Below are positions 37,239-50,920 of a DNA stretch of 64,000 nt, one piece after another. Numbering within the stretch: the first letter of the stretch is position 1; every line of letters begins with the position of its first letter. Position numbers and translations under genes: made by a program. The notes beneath the pieces were generated by a model, which ran no database searches, had not been told where the DNA came from, and saw only the letters and a program-made list of their open reading frames with translations. The stretch is from contig CM062381.1 in assembly GCA_031310005.1 (NCBI GenBank), forward strand, positions 1,612,001-1,676,000. The letters run 5' to 3'. Source of the DNA: Dactylellina haptotyla (Eukaryota; Ascomycota; Orbiliomycetes; Orbiliales; Orbiliaceae).

Positions 37239-37691
37239 TTACTCCTCAACGGCGTAGTCATCCTCGCCCTCCTCGCCACCCCAGTGGACTGGGTTGAGCT
37301 TGAGGAATCTGAGGCGACGACCCTCGCTGGAGGTGGAGCTGATGCTGGTGCTTCGTCGGGTCTTGAGAGCCATTGGCTCAACTGGGACGACATCAGCAGT
37401 TGGGCCGAGCTCTGGAGAAGCGGCGATGGCTTCCTCGCTACTCTTAGTGGAGAAGGAGACGCTTGGTCGTCGTGCCTTTGGGGCAGTTGGGTAAGACTCA
37501 GAAGTGACTGGAGCCAAAACTAGAAAGTTGGATGGACGACGCTGTCTGAGAACTTGTGGAGCAGCAGTGGGCTCTTCAGTGAGAGCAAGGAAGGTAGAGT
37601 CCCGACGAGCCATGGTGGCGTGGTGGGAGAGAGCCGAATGAGGAGTGTGGATTGGTGCGGACTGAGTTGGGACGAGAGTTTGGAATTGCAT
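37239..37691 (-). CDS. Small protein with repeated RRxS motifs, function unknown
   Basis: A single-exon gene of 150 aa in an otherwise empty region. Four RRx[S/T] motifs occur (ARRDSTFLALT at 29-38, RRPSNFLVLAP at 51-61, RRPSVSFST at 74-82, RRSTSISST at 112-120), and a fifth pair in RRLRFLKLNPVHWGG at 125-139. Three of the five share RR..x[F]LxL. Such sites fit the PKA/basophilic kinase consensus. The C terminus is acidic (GEEGEDDYAVEE). There is no signal peptide or membrane segment. The start is the first ATG with a good context (CAAAATGC); a second ATG at codon 27 (MARRDST) would also keep all the repeats. The ordered repeats and acidic tail argue for a real gene. I recall similar short hypothetical proteins in other ascomycetes but can name no function. 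Confidence 0.72.
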   Translation of the reverse strand: MQFQTLVPTQSAPIHTPHSALSHHATMARRDSTFLALTEEPTAAPQVLRQRRPSNFLVLAPVTSESYPTAPKARRPSVSFSTKSSEEAIAASPELGPTADVVPVEPMALKTRRSTSISSTSSEGRRLRFLKLNPVHWGGEEGEDDYAVEE

Positions 37692-40600
37692 TTTGAAAGA
37701 TGTTTGTTTTTGTAGAAGATTTGTTATTAAATGGGTAGTATATCAAGGCTTCGGCTTGCGAGAGCGGATATGTGCGTATAATGTATTGATACAGAGGCGA
37801 AACTTTTTTATTGGAAGCTCGTAATGTTTAAAATCGGACTGTAGGGACCGGAAAATGGGATGGTGTTTATTTGTTTTACTATGGATAGAAGAGAAAACTA
37901 CTGATGGGAATAAAAAAGAAACTGGAGGGAGAGGAGGGTTGAGACGGAGGTTCTTATAATTCTCTGGAGAGCTCTATTACCAAGGCAAAAGAAGGCCAGT
38001 CCCCCAGTTGGTCGTGGTGGAGGAGTGGTGGTGTAGTGGCTGCAGCATCTGATCGTCAGTTCGGCGTATTCCCATTACAAAGGAAAAGGAAAAGCAAAGA
38101 ACCGAACGAGAGGAAGAAAAAGTAAAACCTCCCCCACGTAATGGCCCAAAAGAGTTCCGCGCAAGCTCGTTCGTTCATCTAGCGTTTCCAATTTCCAGGG
38201 TGGTCGGCTTGGACGCAATGAACCAAGACATTCTTCGAGGTATGAGGTCACGTTGTACCCGTTGTACCGGACGAAGGCGGGGGGATAACCTTATTCCCCT
38301 TCCCCTTCAGCAGGAGTTAGCCGGAGAAAGCGTAGGCGGATCGAGGAATGGCCTGGACTATTCGTTTCGTCCGCAGGAATCTACGCCGTCGTATCTCCAG
38401 ATCTTGACGCCGAAGGGAAAAGGGCAACTCGTTACTATTTCCAGCAAGCGGTGGAACGCTTGGGAACGCTTGTAAACACTTGGCTGTGCCAATCTCCCAC
38501 AAACATTTCTTGGACTTGCCCTCTTCAAACAAAGACATCGACAACGACGGCGGCGGAGTAGTAGGCTGCTACACATTCCTTTGTGACAAAGGTGAGGCAA
38601 TGGTGTGAAAGAAAGGCCCGGAGAAACGAAATAGACGAAATGCCCCGAGCCGAGAAAAGCTGAGAGTTTCGAACGTGTAAACATGCTGCTATGTTTGAAT
38701 GCAACGTGCAGCTACATGTTGAACCAAGGCTGGCAAACAAACAATATAGCACGTCGACATGGACAAAGACCTCCGTCCGATTGGCCGGCCATGAAAAGGT
38801 GTGCCAATTAGAAAAAATGCAGGTTGACCCTCCGGCAAGGCTTGCGAAAGCGAACGGCAGTCGATCGAACGCAAGCAACAGCGGCATTCTCACGCTAGTT
38901 AGCCTTCCGCCCAGCTCTTCTCGGGGAGGTGGTGATAGTCCTGCCCGTTTTCCTAATGGTGTTGAGCCAAAATTGCCCAATTCTTCCCTACAAACCGGCT
39001 CTCAGGAGAAAGAAAGTAGGTCCAAGTGAGGGGCCAAAAACCTGGAGCTCCACACCTTCTTTTTCGCTCTCCCTGGTCAGACGGTCCCTCTTTGCTCGCT
39101 TCATGGATTGGAGCTGAATTAGCAGCAAATCACGGCATCCCTGGTGCAACAGATCACCGCTATTGGTTCCTCGTGCATTTAAGCTTATCAGTACACGAAC
39201 ACCTCTGACGTTTTGGTTCTTTCTTCCGGCGGTCCTGTGTGCGCAGCCCCCAGGCCAGGAAGTTGGGTGGAAGGCAAACGCCCACCGATCGAGTCCACCT
39301 ATTCGCACGTGGATCTCTGTCTCTCGTTCAGATCTTCCCCCTTGATGAGCAATACCCTAAAAAGTTGGTGATCTAGTGGTGGAATTTTCCAGAGCCAATA
39401 CATTTGTCACATTCTACCCATCTGTATCCACGGATTCGGTCAGATCAAAGAGTGCTAAAATACAATAATCCAAAAATAAGGGTCCGGCGCTTTTCTTGAG
39501 GTCGCCGGGAAGTGGTTTGCGGAGTTTCGGCTGTTTTTGTCAGCCGTGTATTATCAAATCTGTATTTCCAATCCCGTTCGATGCAAGGGAAACCCTTCGA
39601 AGTCTCTTCCCTTTTTTTTTCTGTTGAGGGAGCCTCGGGCTGATGGGTCACAACCCCGCGGTAGCCGGGAGCTCTCGCAAGCCAACTCCTTGGTGTTCAT
39701 GTTATCTTCGACTTGCTTATTGCTCTGCCCCCCACAAAACTTAACAAGACTGGTTAATGCAGTAGATATGCAATCTTTCATGCATGTCAAAGTTCCATCG
39801 ACTGTCTCTCTGGCCTCTTCTCAACCCCAGATGTGACACGAAACTATGGCAGAACCAGCAACCTTTTTCCTCTTAAGCTTCTTGAGAGTGGATCCTGTTG
39901 CATATCTTGGCTACCGGTCATTGGTTGCGCCTGTTCCTTCTTTCCTCAGTTCATTTTCCTCCAATAACTGCCTAGTCCAGACCGACTTGCTGTTATCGGT
40001 GCGCACGGCACAATTTCGACCCGGCTTAGCTGAGAAGGGCAGAAACTTTTATGCAATCTTTTGACATCCGACCACCCGGGCTGGAGAAGCCGGCATTGAA
40101 AAAAGGGAACGAGGTGAAAAAATCAAGGCGGACCCTTCGGCCTGCCGACCCTCCTATTGCTCGCTTGCATAAGCTAGAAATGAACCTCCGCAAAGCCCGT
40201 GGCGAGCCTTACAACCGAGAGTATTCATCGGGAGCTCAACAATGGAAAATTTTTCCAATGTATGCACCGAAGGAAAAAAAATTTAACGAAATAAAAGTTG
40301 ATATCAGCGGACCGAAGCAAAATTTTTAGACGGAATTCCTCTCTCGAGTCATTGGCCACTGCAATCTTGTGTCCCCGACTTTGAAAACAATTTTTTGAGA
40401 CCACTATCATACCATTCCAGCCGCAAACATTCACGCCCAGGCGGCCAGATGCATCAAAAGACCGTGATGTATACAATGTACTGAATGCCAACCCTGGAGT
40501 ACCCTGTAGACGGAAGGATGATCGAGAAAGGCGTACATTACATGTCGACGGCTTGCACATCCCGGTATGATCTCACGGAATATTGCTGACGCGTGCGTAA

Positions 40601-41880
40601 CATCCTGCTGTAACTATCTGCAAGCCTGCTCGTGATTTTAATTGAACTTTGCGTGTAAGGCTACATGGTGGATCGTTGAGCCGACAACGAACAGAAGAGG
40701 TGGACATCCCACCACGTCTACTTCTCGGCATGGCGCGGCAGATGGGAACACCATTTTACCGTTTTTATATCTGCGTCTGGATATTATGCCCAATGATGGC
40801 ATGTTTTTCTCACGAATGGTGAGTATGGGTGGTGGACTTGTCGAGGAATTGTCGTCGACGCTTCTGGTGCTGATCGGGGTGATCCTAGCGATCGGTCGCA
40901 GGAGACCATGCACCATGCGGCTTTGCCCAGCCCAATTCGAGTGATGTTCAGGTTTGATGAACAGGGTCAGAGTATCTATGAAGATGTACGCTGGTCAGGG
41001 CTTACTTGACGTAGAGGTAGGATATGCTCCATGTGATCCTGTGCATTTTGCAGTTTGCATTTTCGCAGGCCCTGCTTACAAGCCCAGCCAGAAAGGCTGG
41101 GTGCTAAGCTTCTGGGCGTGTTCTCTATCATCCGTCAGATTTAATTTGTTTAATTTGGCAAAAGATATGGCCCCATATCGTAATGATGAATAGCCGCTGG
41201 GAAAACGTTCGGATTCAAAGAAATTTGATAACAATTTCCGCTAGGTGAAAAATTGAACTCTCAGATGTCTAACGACAGGCATCGGGTGTCTCGGCCTTTT
41301 CGAGAATTCGAGCCTGCTCGTGTGCCGAACCTGCAAACCCGGTCCGACTCGCGGCCACCACCCGATATCGAAATCACACCTAAAACCCGAGGGTAAAAAT
41401 ACTTTCTGCTGCTTGACAGTTCGATTAAGCTCAGAAAGCCCTCCCTGACAGTCCAGGCTTCTCCGCATTTTCCAGGCCCACCTTGTCAGACATAAAACGG
41501 GCTTATTATCGTTTCCTCTTGTCGGGTTCTGCTGTTTGGTGGTTATCGGGTAGGCAAAAATAACGCAAAAAGCAGAATTCGGATTTTCGTACCTTGCAGA
41601 GCGTGCTAACGGAATTCCTTTTGCTCGCCTGGGGGGAACAAATGCCGAGAAATTAATTCCGATATGTGGTCGCGATATTTCCCGAGGTGGATTGGTGCCG
41701 TTACCAGATACTGATAGACACTATTCCGGAAACTCGCTGGTCGGTTTTTCTTCTGTGACAGGTCTGCAGCTAATTATCACGAGGCCTGTCACAGGTTCGA
41801 TCAGAGATAAGATCCGACACCACTCTTTGAGAAATATAATTCCCAGCTTCCTGATTTGTATAGGGCGCGGATATTAGCGA
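37692..41880. other. Gene-free region
   Basis: The first about 400 bp upstream of the RRxS gene are purine-rich and probably its promoter and leader. Beyond this, frames up to about 150 residues overlap on both strands without family likeness. A hairpin lies at 41,753-41,794. Confidence 0.5.
41753..41794. repeat. Perfect 10-bp inverted repeat (hairpin)
   Basis: Arms CTGTGACAGG (41,753-41,762) and CCTGTCACAG (41,785-41,794), with a 22-nt loop. No gene is next to it, so a terminator role is not supported. Confidence 0.7.
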
Positions 41881-44800
41881 GAAGATCAGTCGGGCGCATA
41901 TGATAGACACATGGACAGTTTGGTTTCAAGCGTAAGATTAATGAAACTCGGTATACCCGTCAATTTGATCTAGAAGCCATTTGAAGCATGTGAATCATCT
42001 GATTTCGTAACGGTATATCCCTGATGTGACAGACATGTACTGTTGAAATACCTGGGAGTACAACTCATTGTGAGAAGATTCGATCTAACTAGTGGATTTT
42101 ATAATGTATCATGACCTCATCACACATTAGAAGTCTGCTCATGTCTAGGTAGGACTTTCGAACATCTAAGAGGATTCTGTACTATTTTGCGACGAATGTA
42201 AAATGAAGAGGAACTTATATGAGACGCCTTTCTGTACGATTATACCCAGTACAACTTATTCTCTAACCATGCGGAACCGTATAGCTACACATTAACACCG
42301 TAAGTATTATATAGGATCGTCGCAGGTTAGATAAGACAGATTGAGTATGCGTACCGCGATTTTGGAATAGGATCGTTCATATTATATGATACATTGGCCC
42401 ATGTCTTGCAACTGTATCAAAGCAATCCCATATTGACCGATTCGGGTTATTTCCGGGGATTCGTCTCCGTCTATGCAGTGTCAGTGTAAGACTCAGCATT
42501 GATTTATTGGGAAAATAGTAAAGAAGGAATAGTTCATCATGACACGAAGTCTAAGCACCAGTGGAAGTTAGGGACGCTTGTTTGCCTGTAGACACGAGCA
42601 GAATCTTGGATCTAAATGAATGTGAGATAGATCTAAATTGTAAAATTTCCACAATGTGGTTACTTGCCATCTACTCTCCACGCCCTTAGTGCCAATATAC
42701 AAACTCTTGGGAGCTTGTCGAGTTACATGAAGCATGGTATAACTTTGAAGAATGCTTTGGCTGATACTGCAAGAGAAATCGACTATGTTAACATCGATCT
42801 ACTGAGATATTCGCACCTGCACAATAGATTCAACAAATTATCTCCTAGGGTTCTGGCGCAGAGGTCTAGCTGGCAAGACCGAGGAGTTTTACGGAGTATA
42901 TTTTAACTAGGACCCAAGTAAAATCGCCTATTTAGGCCTTACAAAGGAGACAGTTGACATAAAGTTGTATATTTTGAAAAAATCTTGAGCTATGAAGGAG
43001 AAAATGGCCTATATGAAATATGTTGGTAAACTAAAATCATGCCACCGGAATTTGCGTCATGATAATTATATTTCGGAGATATGGTATGCATGATATGGAA
43101 GGGGCGAGTGCTAGAAAGGCTCAAATTTCTATTTTTAAATCTATAGAGCTTGCGCCCCAATTCCCTGTAAGGCTGGAAATCTGCTAGTGGTCCGATACTC
43201 CCTGATGGGGCTAGATATCACCTAAAATCCCAATCCAAGGAAAATTGTGAAATTCAAGAGTTTTATCAGGTAACCAACTAGTGTGGAGAAGCATATTAAT
43301 TATTAAGCAAGAGCGAGGATAACATGGAAATGACACCATCAAAGCTGTATACCTTTTTTTAAGGGCGGGTTAAAAGCCAGACGATTATATAGGTAACATA
43401 TACGGTAATCTAAGTGCTCCAATCTAAGTCCTTCTCTACGTAAACTTGGATTCTGAGTCCTCATATAATCATAGATTTGGGAAGCTCTTTCAATTGTCCG
43501 ATTTAGGGTGTTCAACTAAAGTTGTATGAACCTGCGCCGGCTATATATGTTGGAATGGAAGTTTTAGGCTGTGATCTTGTTCCCGGGCTGTGCTAACTGT
43601 ACCCCCGTAGAACAAGAAAAATAACGTAAAGCGTATATGCACATCGCTAGGGCTGCATAAGTATTGGCATCCGATATCAGCTAGATATAATTTACATGAT
43701 GAATGTTTAAAATTTGAATATCTCATGACCTCATCTAGTGTAGTATGTGCTATGTTCATCGCAACTTGAGAAGCCCTATATATATTAACTCTGGCTTTTC
43801 GGTTGTACTCTCTAACGATTTGACGAGAAGTGGATGAGCATAATATAACCTTCGTTGAGGTGGGAGACTCCTGAACCTCAAATATAATTTCGCACCTGAG
43901 ATCGGACAGAACCCTGGATAAACAGTTGACTCTGACTAGAGGCTAGTGTCGTTTGCTAGACGCGGATTTTGACTGTATTTGCACTCGAGGTCGTGCCCTC
44001 TGCTTTTTTCTTTATTTTTATTTGTACTTTAATATCTTTTTTATGATCCCGTTGAATATAAGGTATATAAAGAGAAAATCCGATCAAAATTCGCCTTAGA
44101 GTTGCGAGACTCGCGATACACGACATTCAGATTGACATACCGAGTCCGTGGGTGTTAATCTAAGGCCAATTCCCACAGAAATACGCAGATATATTGGAAT
44201 ATTCAACTGAATATGCAAATGAAGGTCGCGAATGGATTGAAGCTGGCTATGAAAGATGTATTAGGAATGGTGAAACTTTGCGAACGGAGAGGTACGTAGG
44301 ATTTCAAAAATGCTTCTATACAGCGCAAAATATTTTAAGGCTTTCCTATTTCTAATATAAAAAAGTCACTAGTAAAGCATCAGGTATCATTGTATTAACA
44401 TTTAGAAGGGCATACAATCCAGAAGTCCGAAGTGCTAATGGGAAACTGAATATTCTTCTTGAGCAACTTGCTATCTGAAATGGATGTGATCGTGTAAATT
44501 TTGTTCTTACCGCAACCGAAAAGCCGGGTTAGATGCTAGATCAAAAGTTGATAGAAGAGGAGAGCTGGCGATAATTTACTATGATCGTCTCATTGATTGA
44601 ATGTTCTCTGGAATGTATATGATACACAAAGTATTTGATCGAAACTTAAGCTTATGTTGGAGTAACTGCCACAGTCTTAAACACATATCAAGTTGGTACG
44701 GGAAGTTGAATCCCATTGTAATTTATGATATCTCGGCAACAGTAAATAAAGCGATAGAAATATAAACTACGGGCTTGGAACATATGAAACTAGGTGAGAT

Positions 44801-45900
44801 TAAAAATAGAACGGGACTTGCCAGCCAGGACTTGAATGGCACTACTAGCCTAAAAGAGCCTAAGACATGACCTGCATTGCAGATACCTTACATTGCGTAA
44901 GTCAAATTCTAAAAGTAAAACGGGAGATCCACCTTCTCTGAACGCACGACTAGTTCCCACCTTGGGCTGCAGACTATAAGGCTTAAGTTTAGGTTCAATT
45001 ATTTTAGGTTAGGCCTAATATGCTGAAAATTCCCCGGTGTATGTATTCTTATAAACAGGCAAATCTATAACTCACGTTTGAAATGATTGACTATACATGT
45101 ATCTTTAGTTCAATTGAGACAGTAATAGTAACTTACTGCAAATATTTGCTTCGCTCTCCTCTTCAAAGTTAATCCTTTGGCTAGAGCTTCTACGTATGCA
45201 TAAAAAAGATTTTTCGGACTAAATTTGAGTGGCCAGATTTAGATCCATAGAGTTTTTCTTTAGATAAGATGTAAATCAGATGCCTATCTTGTAATCTAGG
45301 ATATGTGCGTATTCACAGATAGCCACACAGGATCAAGGCACAAAATAAGATAGGTTATATTAGATATATAGACTAGGCATTGCCATTGGTAAAGAGTTTA
45401 TTTGTATGATTACTGGATATCTGTAAGCAACTGGAATCAATTAACCATGGGTTTGGGTAGATGAGATGCAGCAACTCCAACATGTTGCATTTTGCATGGG
45501 GTTTTGTTGAGGACGCTGACCCCTGAATGGAGCGATCATGTGATTTGTGGGGAAGGGGAGGACGCCTGGGTCATGACATTCGCACACGGTAGATGAATGC
45601 TGTAAAGGCGTCGCAGAATTAAACTGTCGATACATCTTGGAGGTAGTTATATTATTATATTAAGGTAATACATGCATATATCCAGAAGGACCGGAAACAC
45701 ACTAGGTGAACGAAATACGAGCGAATGTGGGCGTTTGGTCGAAAAGTACAAGGATAGAGATCATCTGGCTTGCATGGAAAGCTAAAAAAACTACCAAGAA
45801 ATTACAATGGTGCAAGAACAGATGTGATTTCGGAAAACTTAGGTGCATTTAACCGTTATAGAACAATTAAATATAGGTGGTGAGATAACTGGATGTTGGA
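41881..45900. other. AT-rich gene-free block, probably decayed repeat
   Basis: About 4 kb with few and very short frames. The ATGACCTCATC motif seen at 32,680 recurs at 42,111 and 43,725. The latter is followed by a TATATATA stretch at about 43,780, as in LTR promoters. I interpret it as an old, heavily broken LTR-type fossil or fossils, possibly altered by repeat-induced point mutation. Ends and family are not certain. Confidence 0.35.
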
Positions 45901-48900
45901 ACAATTCGCTGTCCGAGGTCATGGCAATGGGTCGGTGGAGTTATATACCCCGTCACAATGGCACAATTGCGACCCAAGACCTTTCCTAAAATCGACTCGC
46001 CGGAACTCCATTCGACCTTCCGAAAACCTAACTCTCTGCCAAAATCAAGGCCCAAGAAGCTGAAATGGCCTGGCACCAAGACCACGTGTGCAAGGTCGTT
46101 CCTCGCAAGCTTTCCCAACGATATCGAAGGGGCTATAATATCACATTTATCGCTGGCGCGCAGCCGCTTTTATCACACCGCAGCTTGGGAAGAGAAAGGA
46201 AACTTTCACTCGATTCAGACGGACAATGCGGAACCCAGCGTTACCTATCACACAACGCATTATCTGCAACTGTCATGCACGGAGCTTGGAACCGGGACAC
46301 ATCCGCGAAGAACAAGGGCTCGAGCAAGAAAAACGCTAGCAGGCGTAGATTCCCTCGCTCCGCCTCCCGACTTCCGCTCGCAAACCTCTTGCAGCTTTGG
46401 AAGCATGAGTAAGTCCCTCGGAACGAGTTTGGCCTCGCCGCGCAGGTATGGAGGTCGTTTTCTGAACGTGGCCACCCTCCCTCCTCGATGCGCGACGGTT
46501 CACACACGGCGACAAGCGTAGCGTATCCACCAAGCGTCGGCCAGCTTATCGGGACCGGCCTCATCTCGGGACAACTGACTGTGATTGTGATGGACGCTGC
46601 TTGCAGATATCAATCATCACTGGCTGCCCCGGTGCCATATTTAAAGTGTTGCCTATTGTGCAGCTTTTAAGCTTTAAGCTTGAATCCAACTTTCCAACTT
46701 TCCTTGTATCACATGAGAGCTCTGCCCATGTGCGTTCTAGATTTCCTGTTCACACAGAACAGGCACAAAATGTTAGTTGAACTTCTCTTGCAGGAAGTTT
46801 GTGGTCTCGTGAGACCTTATAGCAAGAAAACCCCAGTCCCATAAGGCTAGTCGCCAAGATCAAAACGGCTTATCGCAGCAGGAACCTGCGAAAGTCAAAA
46901 CCTGGCCTGAGTGTCTTTTAGATTCTCCATGCTTCAAACTAGCTCAACGCCAAGAAACGGGACTGTGTTCCTACTTACAGGCTAGGTAGGTACTTAGATA
47001 TTGTTAGAATACATGGTGGGGTATCCGTTCCAAAGGCTTCGCCTGTGCAAGATCCACTTCCAGATCACCTAACTCTGGGGAGTGCAGCAGAGACGGTATT
47101 CCCCGGCAGCAGTGCACTCTCCGATCTCTGTCTATCTAGCGAACAAAATGGGATTGATCCCGAGCTCCGGCCAACGAAGCTAGCGATCGATGCTAGCGCA
47201 TAGACGGAACAAAAAACCTTGTACTGTGGGGTTTTGTGTACCAAGGCAGCGATTCAAACTCAATACTAGCTCGTTGAGTTAGGGAACAAATTCTCTAGAA
47301 CTTCAGAGTGATCGCCAGGGTCGTCTAATCTTGAGGTAATCGTGAGGCTTTAAACGAGCCTCCTTCAATCGCTGATAGCCTAACGCCATGACGGCGGCGG
47401 GATGAGGTTTCGAAACAACTTCCCTGCGTCGTTGTTAGGGTTCTGCTTATCCAGTACCCTGGACCATAATGTGGGGAAACTAGATCTCGGGGACGCCGTT
47501 AGAATACGAGAATGCGTGAGAAACCACCTGTCCATATAAAAAGCATCCGTGTATCGAATACTCTTTGCCCTTCATCAGTCATCTTCTAAGGTAAACGGAG
47601 AGTTGAATTGACTCTATGGTAAAATATCCTAAATGCAATTGGCAGATCAGTGGAGTTCGGATTGGCAACACTTTTGGTGCCACAATCACTTGCTGGGATT
47701 TCCATGTCAGGAATCGGATCACAGCCAATTGGCGGTGCAGCAAGCTCTATTCGGTACAAGTCTAAGCATGTTGATGCACCTCTCGATTGCTGCAACAGCT
47801 ACAGCTCGCTACCCAGTGTGGGTGCATAAGCTGCTCGATGTTTTAGAATCTGTGCAGGTAACAGGTAGAATGCAATTTCATGGCCGCATCTAGCATGTGC
47901 TAATGTGTTTAGGTGATTGAAGCGAGAAATTCTTCCACATTGACTTTGGCTCATGCAGCTGCTTCAGAAGAATCAATGATGTTTCAAAGACGATCTGCTG
48001 TTCTGATTCCTGATCCATCGAAATGGTAAATTTCCAATGACCGAGCTGACAACCAATTTCCAAAATTTAGACGAGCCACGTCATTCATGGTGTTCCCCTA
48101 TGCCCCCCTTCGATCTTAAGTCCCGTTTTAATGGGAATTCTGAATCCGAAGGCGTAGCTGAGAATTAACTCGCGACTTGAATTGACTCGCTGCAATGTTC
48201 GTCCTGTGTTAAGAGTGGAGAATAGTTGAGGCCTTTTTTTTTCACTCTCTGGTGATGCATGTCTTTTCGACCGAGGCCCGGCTTCATCCCGCTGGATAAA
48301 CCCGTGAAACAGAGGGGCACGACAAGCGTTCATAGCGATGGACAAAAGTCTCTCCGTTCTAAGGATATAATGAAAACGAGGAGTCTTATTTTTTAAATGT
48401 GAGGATTTATATATATATATATATCGCAAAAAAAGCTTGTCCTATACGAGCTGTGCATGTGGCATCGCAAATGTTTGCACAAACAGCTCTTTTGTTTTCC
48501 CTTTCCCCTCGTTTCGAGGGCACAGCTCCCGTCCAGGATCTGCAATCTCGCCGAGGGCTCGCTAAATCTGCTTCATATGGGCCTTATTTCGAAGGACAGG
48601 GTCTAACGGCACACACAGAGGCAGAATTTGCTTGTTTGTTACGAGGCTTTTCTTTGATACAAGAAAGCAGGAATCAGCGAAATGCGTAATCTCTCGGGGA
48701 ATTACTTTATGGAAGCAAGGATGTGGTGCAGCAGCCCGGCGTGTAGTCGCGTTATATGATTTGTCAAGGAATTCGACTGTGAATAACCGCTCGGAGGGTG
48801 CGGTGGGACCTCACTTCCGCCAGCTGCAAAGAGGCGAACACAATTTCTTGGTCCTGGAGTTGTTGTTGTTCTAACTGTGAATAGATGGAGCTGGATCTCG

Positions 48901-49580
48901 AACAGGAAGATGTTCCAAACCGGGATGGATAAGGACTGCCTATCTGTGTAATCTAGATTAGCTGGATAGCTGCATCTGAGATGGCCGCCGCATCGTGGTC
49001 TGGCGACCTGCTTAAAGGGTCTCAGATCGTACCCCGGGCTTGTGAATTTAAAAGAGTCTCGTGATGTGAACGGGCTCGCAGTTAAGCTTCGACCGAACCG
49101 GCGAATTGACTTGTGTCAAATGGGATAGTTCCTGTGCAACTCCATCATGTTTGGCTTTTATTCCAAACGGATTCTGAAGCTTCGGCGGTCAAGGATGAGC
49201 AACAAAAAGAATAAAATAAATTAAAACTTCAACAACACTGGAAGGTCTCTAGAAGCTTTCTCAAGTGGGATATCAGACAGGGATGCAGAAGCCGGATTCT
49301 GTTGGTGCCATAACTCCACAGAGTCTGTGCCAAATGGCAAGGCAATAGGGAATGGACTAAAAACCCGCATTTTAATGAGATTGACTTGGGCATCCCTCAC
49401 AATAGCAATATGATTTATAGCGGTCAGATACACGGTTATACGCTATGTTCGGATGCCGGGCAAATTTGAATGGACATAAATCGATCTCGGGATTTTGTCC
49501 GTTTGATTCTAAGATCAAACACGAAACAAATAGCGAGACATGAAAAATAAGGAAATAAAAAGAAAAGGAGGAATGAAGGT

Positions 49581-49597
49581 AAAAAAAAAAAAAAAAA
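49581..49597. repeat. Poly-A run
   Basis: Seventeen consecutive A in a purine-rich context. No retroposed gene is visible next to it. Confidence 0.85.
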
Positions 49598-50477
49598 GGA
49601 AGAACGAGGTCTGGGGTGCCGCCGCTATCGTGTTGCGTTAGTCCCGTTGGCGGCCCCATGATAAATCTGCGAGCTCTAGACCCCGTCATACCTGTAACTA
49701 ACGGAGTGCCCATTCGAGGTCAGGTTGCCGACCGGGGCCCAGACTAGAGCAAGCAAGCTCGCATAGTAAGCAAGCAAAGAGAGCAAGCGTCAAGCCCGGA
49801 GGTACTGCTGTACCGTACCACTGCGTGTGTTATCGTGTTCCCAAGTTTACCAGGTAACCGTCTTTGCCTCCTTCGCCAGGTGTGATTCGATCCTCCTCAA
49901 AGATGAGTGTGAAAGAAAAAAAAGTATGGGATTCCGCCTGGCGAATGAGCCAAGCTGGATGCTTCCGTCCAGCATGCGAGTGCAAATCAGTCAGAATTGG
50001 GAAGTCTCGCGCCACTAACAAGGAGCCAACCAAGGGCCTTTCAGAAGTTTGAATTCCTTGCCGTGTCGACTACGCAAGGAACCGGCTAGCTTCAATTGTC
50101 GTAGCTTGGGTTCACAAGCAGCAAGTAGGAAAAGGGAAGGAACAGGCTGCAGGGCAGGGCCACAGTTTTTTTCTTTTCTTTTCTAACTAGGATGCACGGC
50201 GTATGTACCGTATCGAGCGTGGACATGTACAAAAGTTTGGTCAAATGAATGAGCCAACAGAGGCCGTCAGTCCATGTTAATGGCGAAGTCACCTTATATC
50301 CCCATGGTAGGTATAATTTATTATTTTGCAAGACACCCCACCTGCGGTAAAGCACGACGCAACCTCATCCGCATCCCTTCCTAAAAGACAGGAGATATCT
50401 ACGGGCTATCTTCTCTTTGGCAACAATGGCACCACCTACGGACCGGAACCGCGTTGTCGGGTTCGCGACTGGATCTT

Positions 50478-50485
50478 TATAAAAA
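50478..50485 (+). promoter_or_regulatory. TATA-box candidate of the small Cys-rich gene
   Basis: CTTTATAAAAAG is followed by a CT-rich stretch (CTCTCTCCCTCACACATTAG) typical of fungal transcription starts. The next supported start codon is 440 bp downstream, so a long leader or a leader intron would be needed. Confidence 0.35.
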
Positions 50486-50920
50486 GAAGCCGTGCCTCTC
50501 TCCCTCACACATTAGCATCTCCTTTTTTTGGTTTCTCATCCTTCTGAGTATCCACTTTTATTTGTTTGTGGTCGACTTTTCATTCGAACTCCACTGCTTT
50601 CGCCGTTGACATATCGACAACTCGATTGTTACTGACCAGACATTCAAAGCCATATCCGATACGCATTGCCAGAATACATTTATGTCACAAAGATCGAAAA
50701 CGCTTTGGACGACAAGAACTAGTACGCTGCGGATTTCAGACACCCCATAGACCAAAAATCAAAAGACCGGTCGTTGCTGCGCTGCCTACCGTGCGGGAAC
50801 TTCTTTTTTTCGCATTCCCTTTGCTCAGTCACCGTGCGAAGGGAGCTAGTTCTGCAGGAAGAAGACCCCTGGAGACTACCTAGGTAGCTCCACAATTTTG
50901 CTACATAGCACACCCCCAAA

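Larger units (their letters stand above)
45901..50920. other. Gene-free region upstream of the small Cys-rich gene
   Basis: A 187-residue frame at 45,958-46,521 has no recognisable domain and is crossed by other frames. Nothing else is convincing until the TATA element at 50,478. Confidence 0.5.

Noticed and set aside
39370-39380. TGATCTAGTGG, similar to a tRNA A box
   Set aside because: No proper B box or acceptor stem at the right distance, so not a tRNA gene.
45958-46521. 187-residue open frame with a good start context
   Set aside because: No recognisable domain, other frames cross it on both strands, and one frame of this length is expected by chance in 64 kb of near-balanced DNA.
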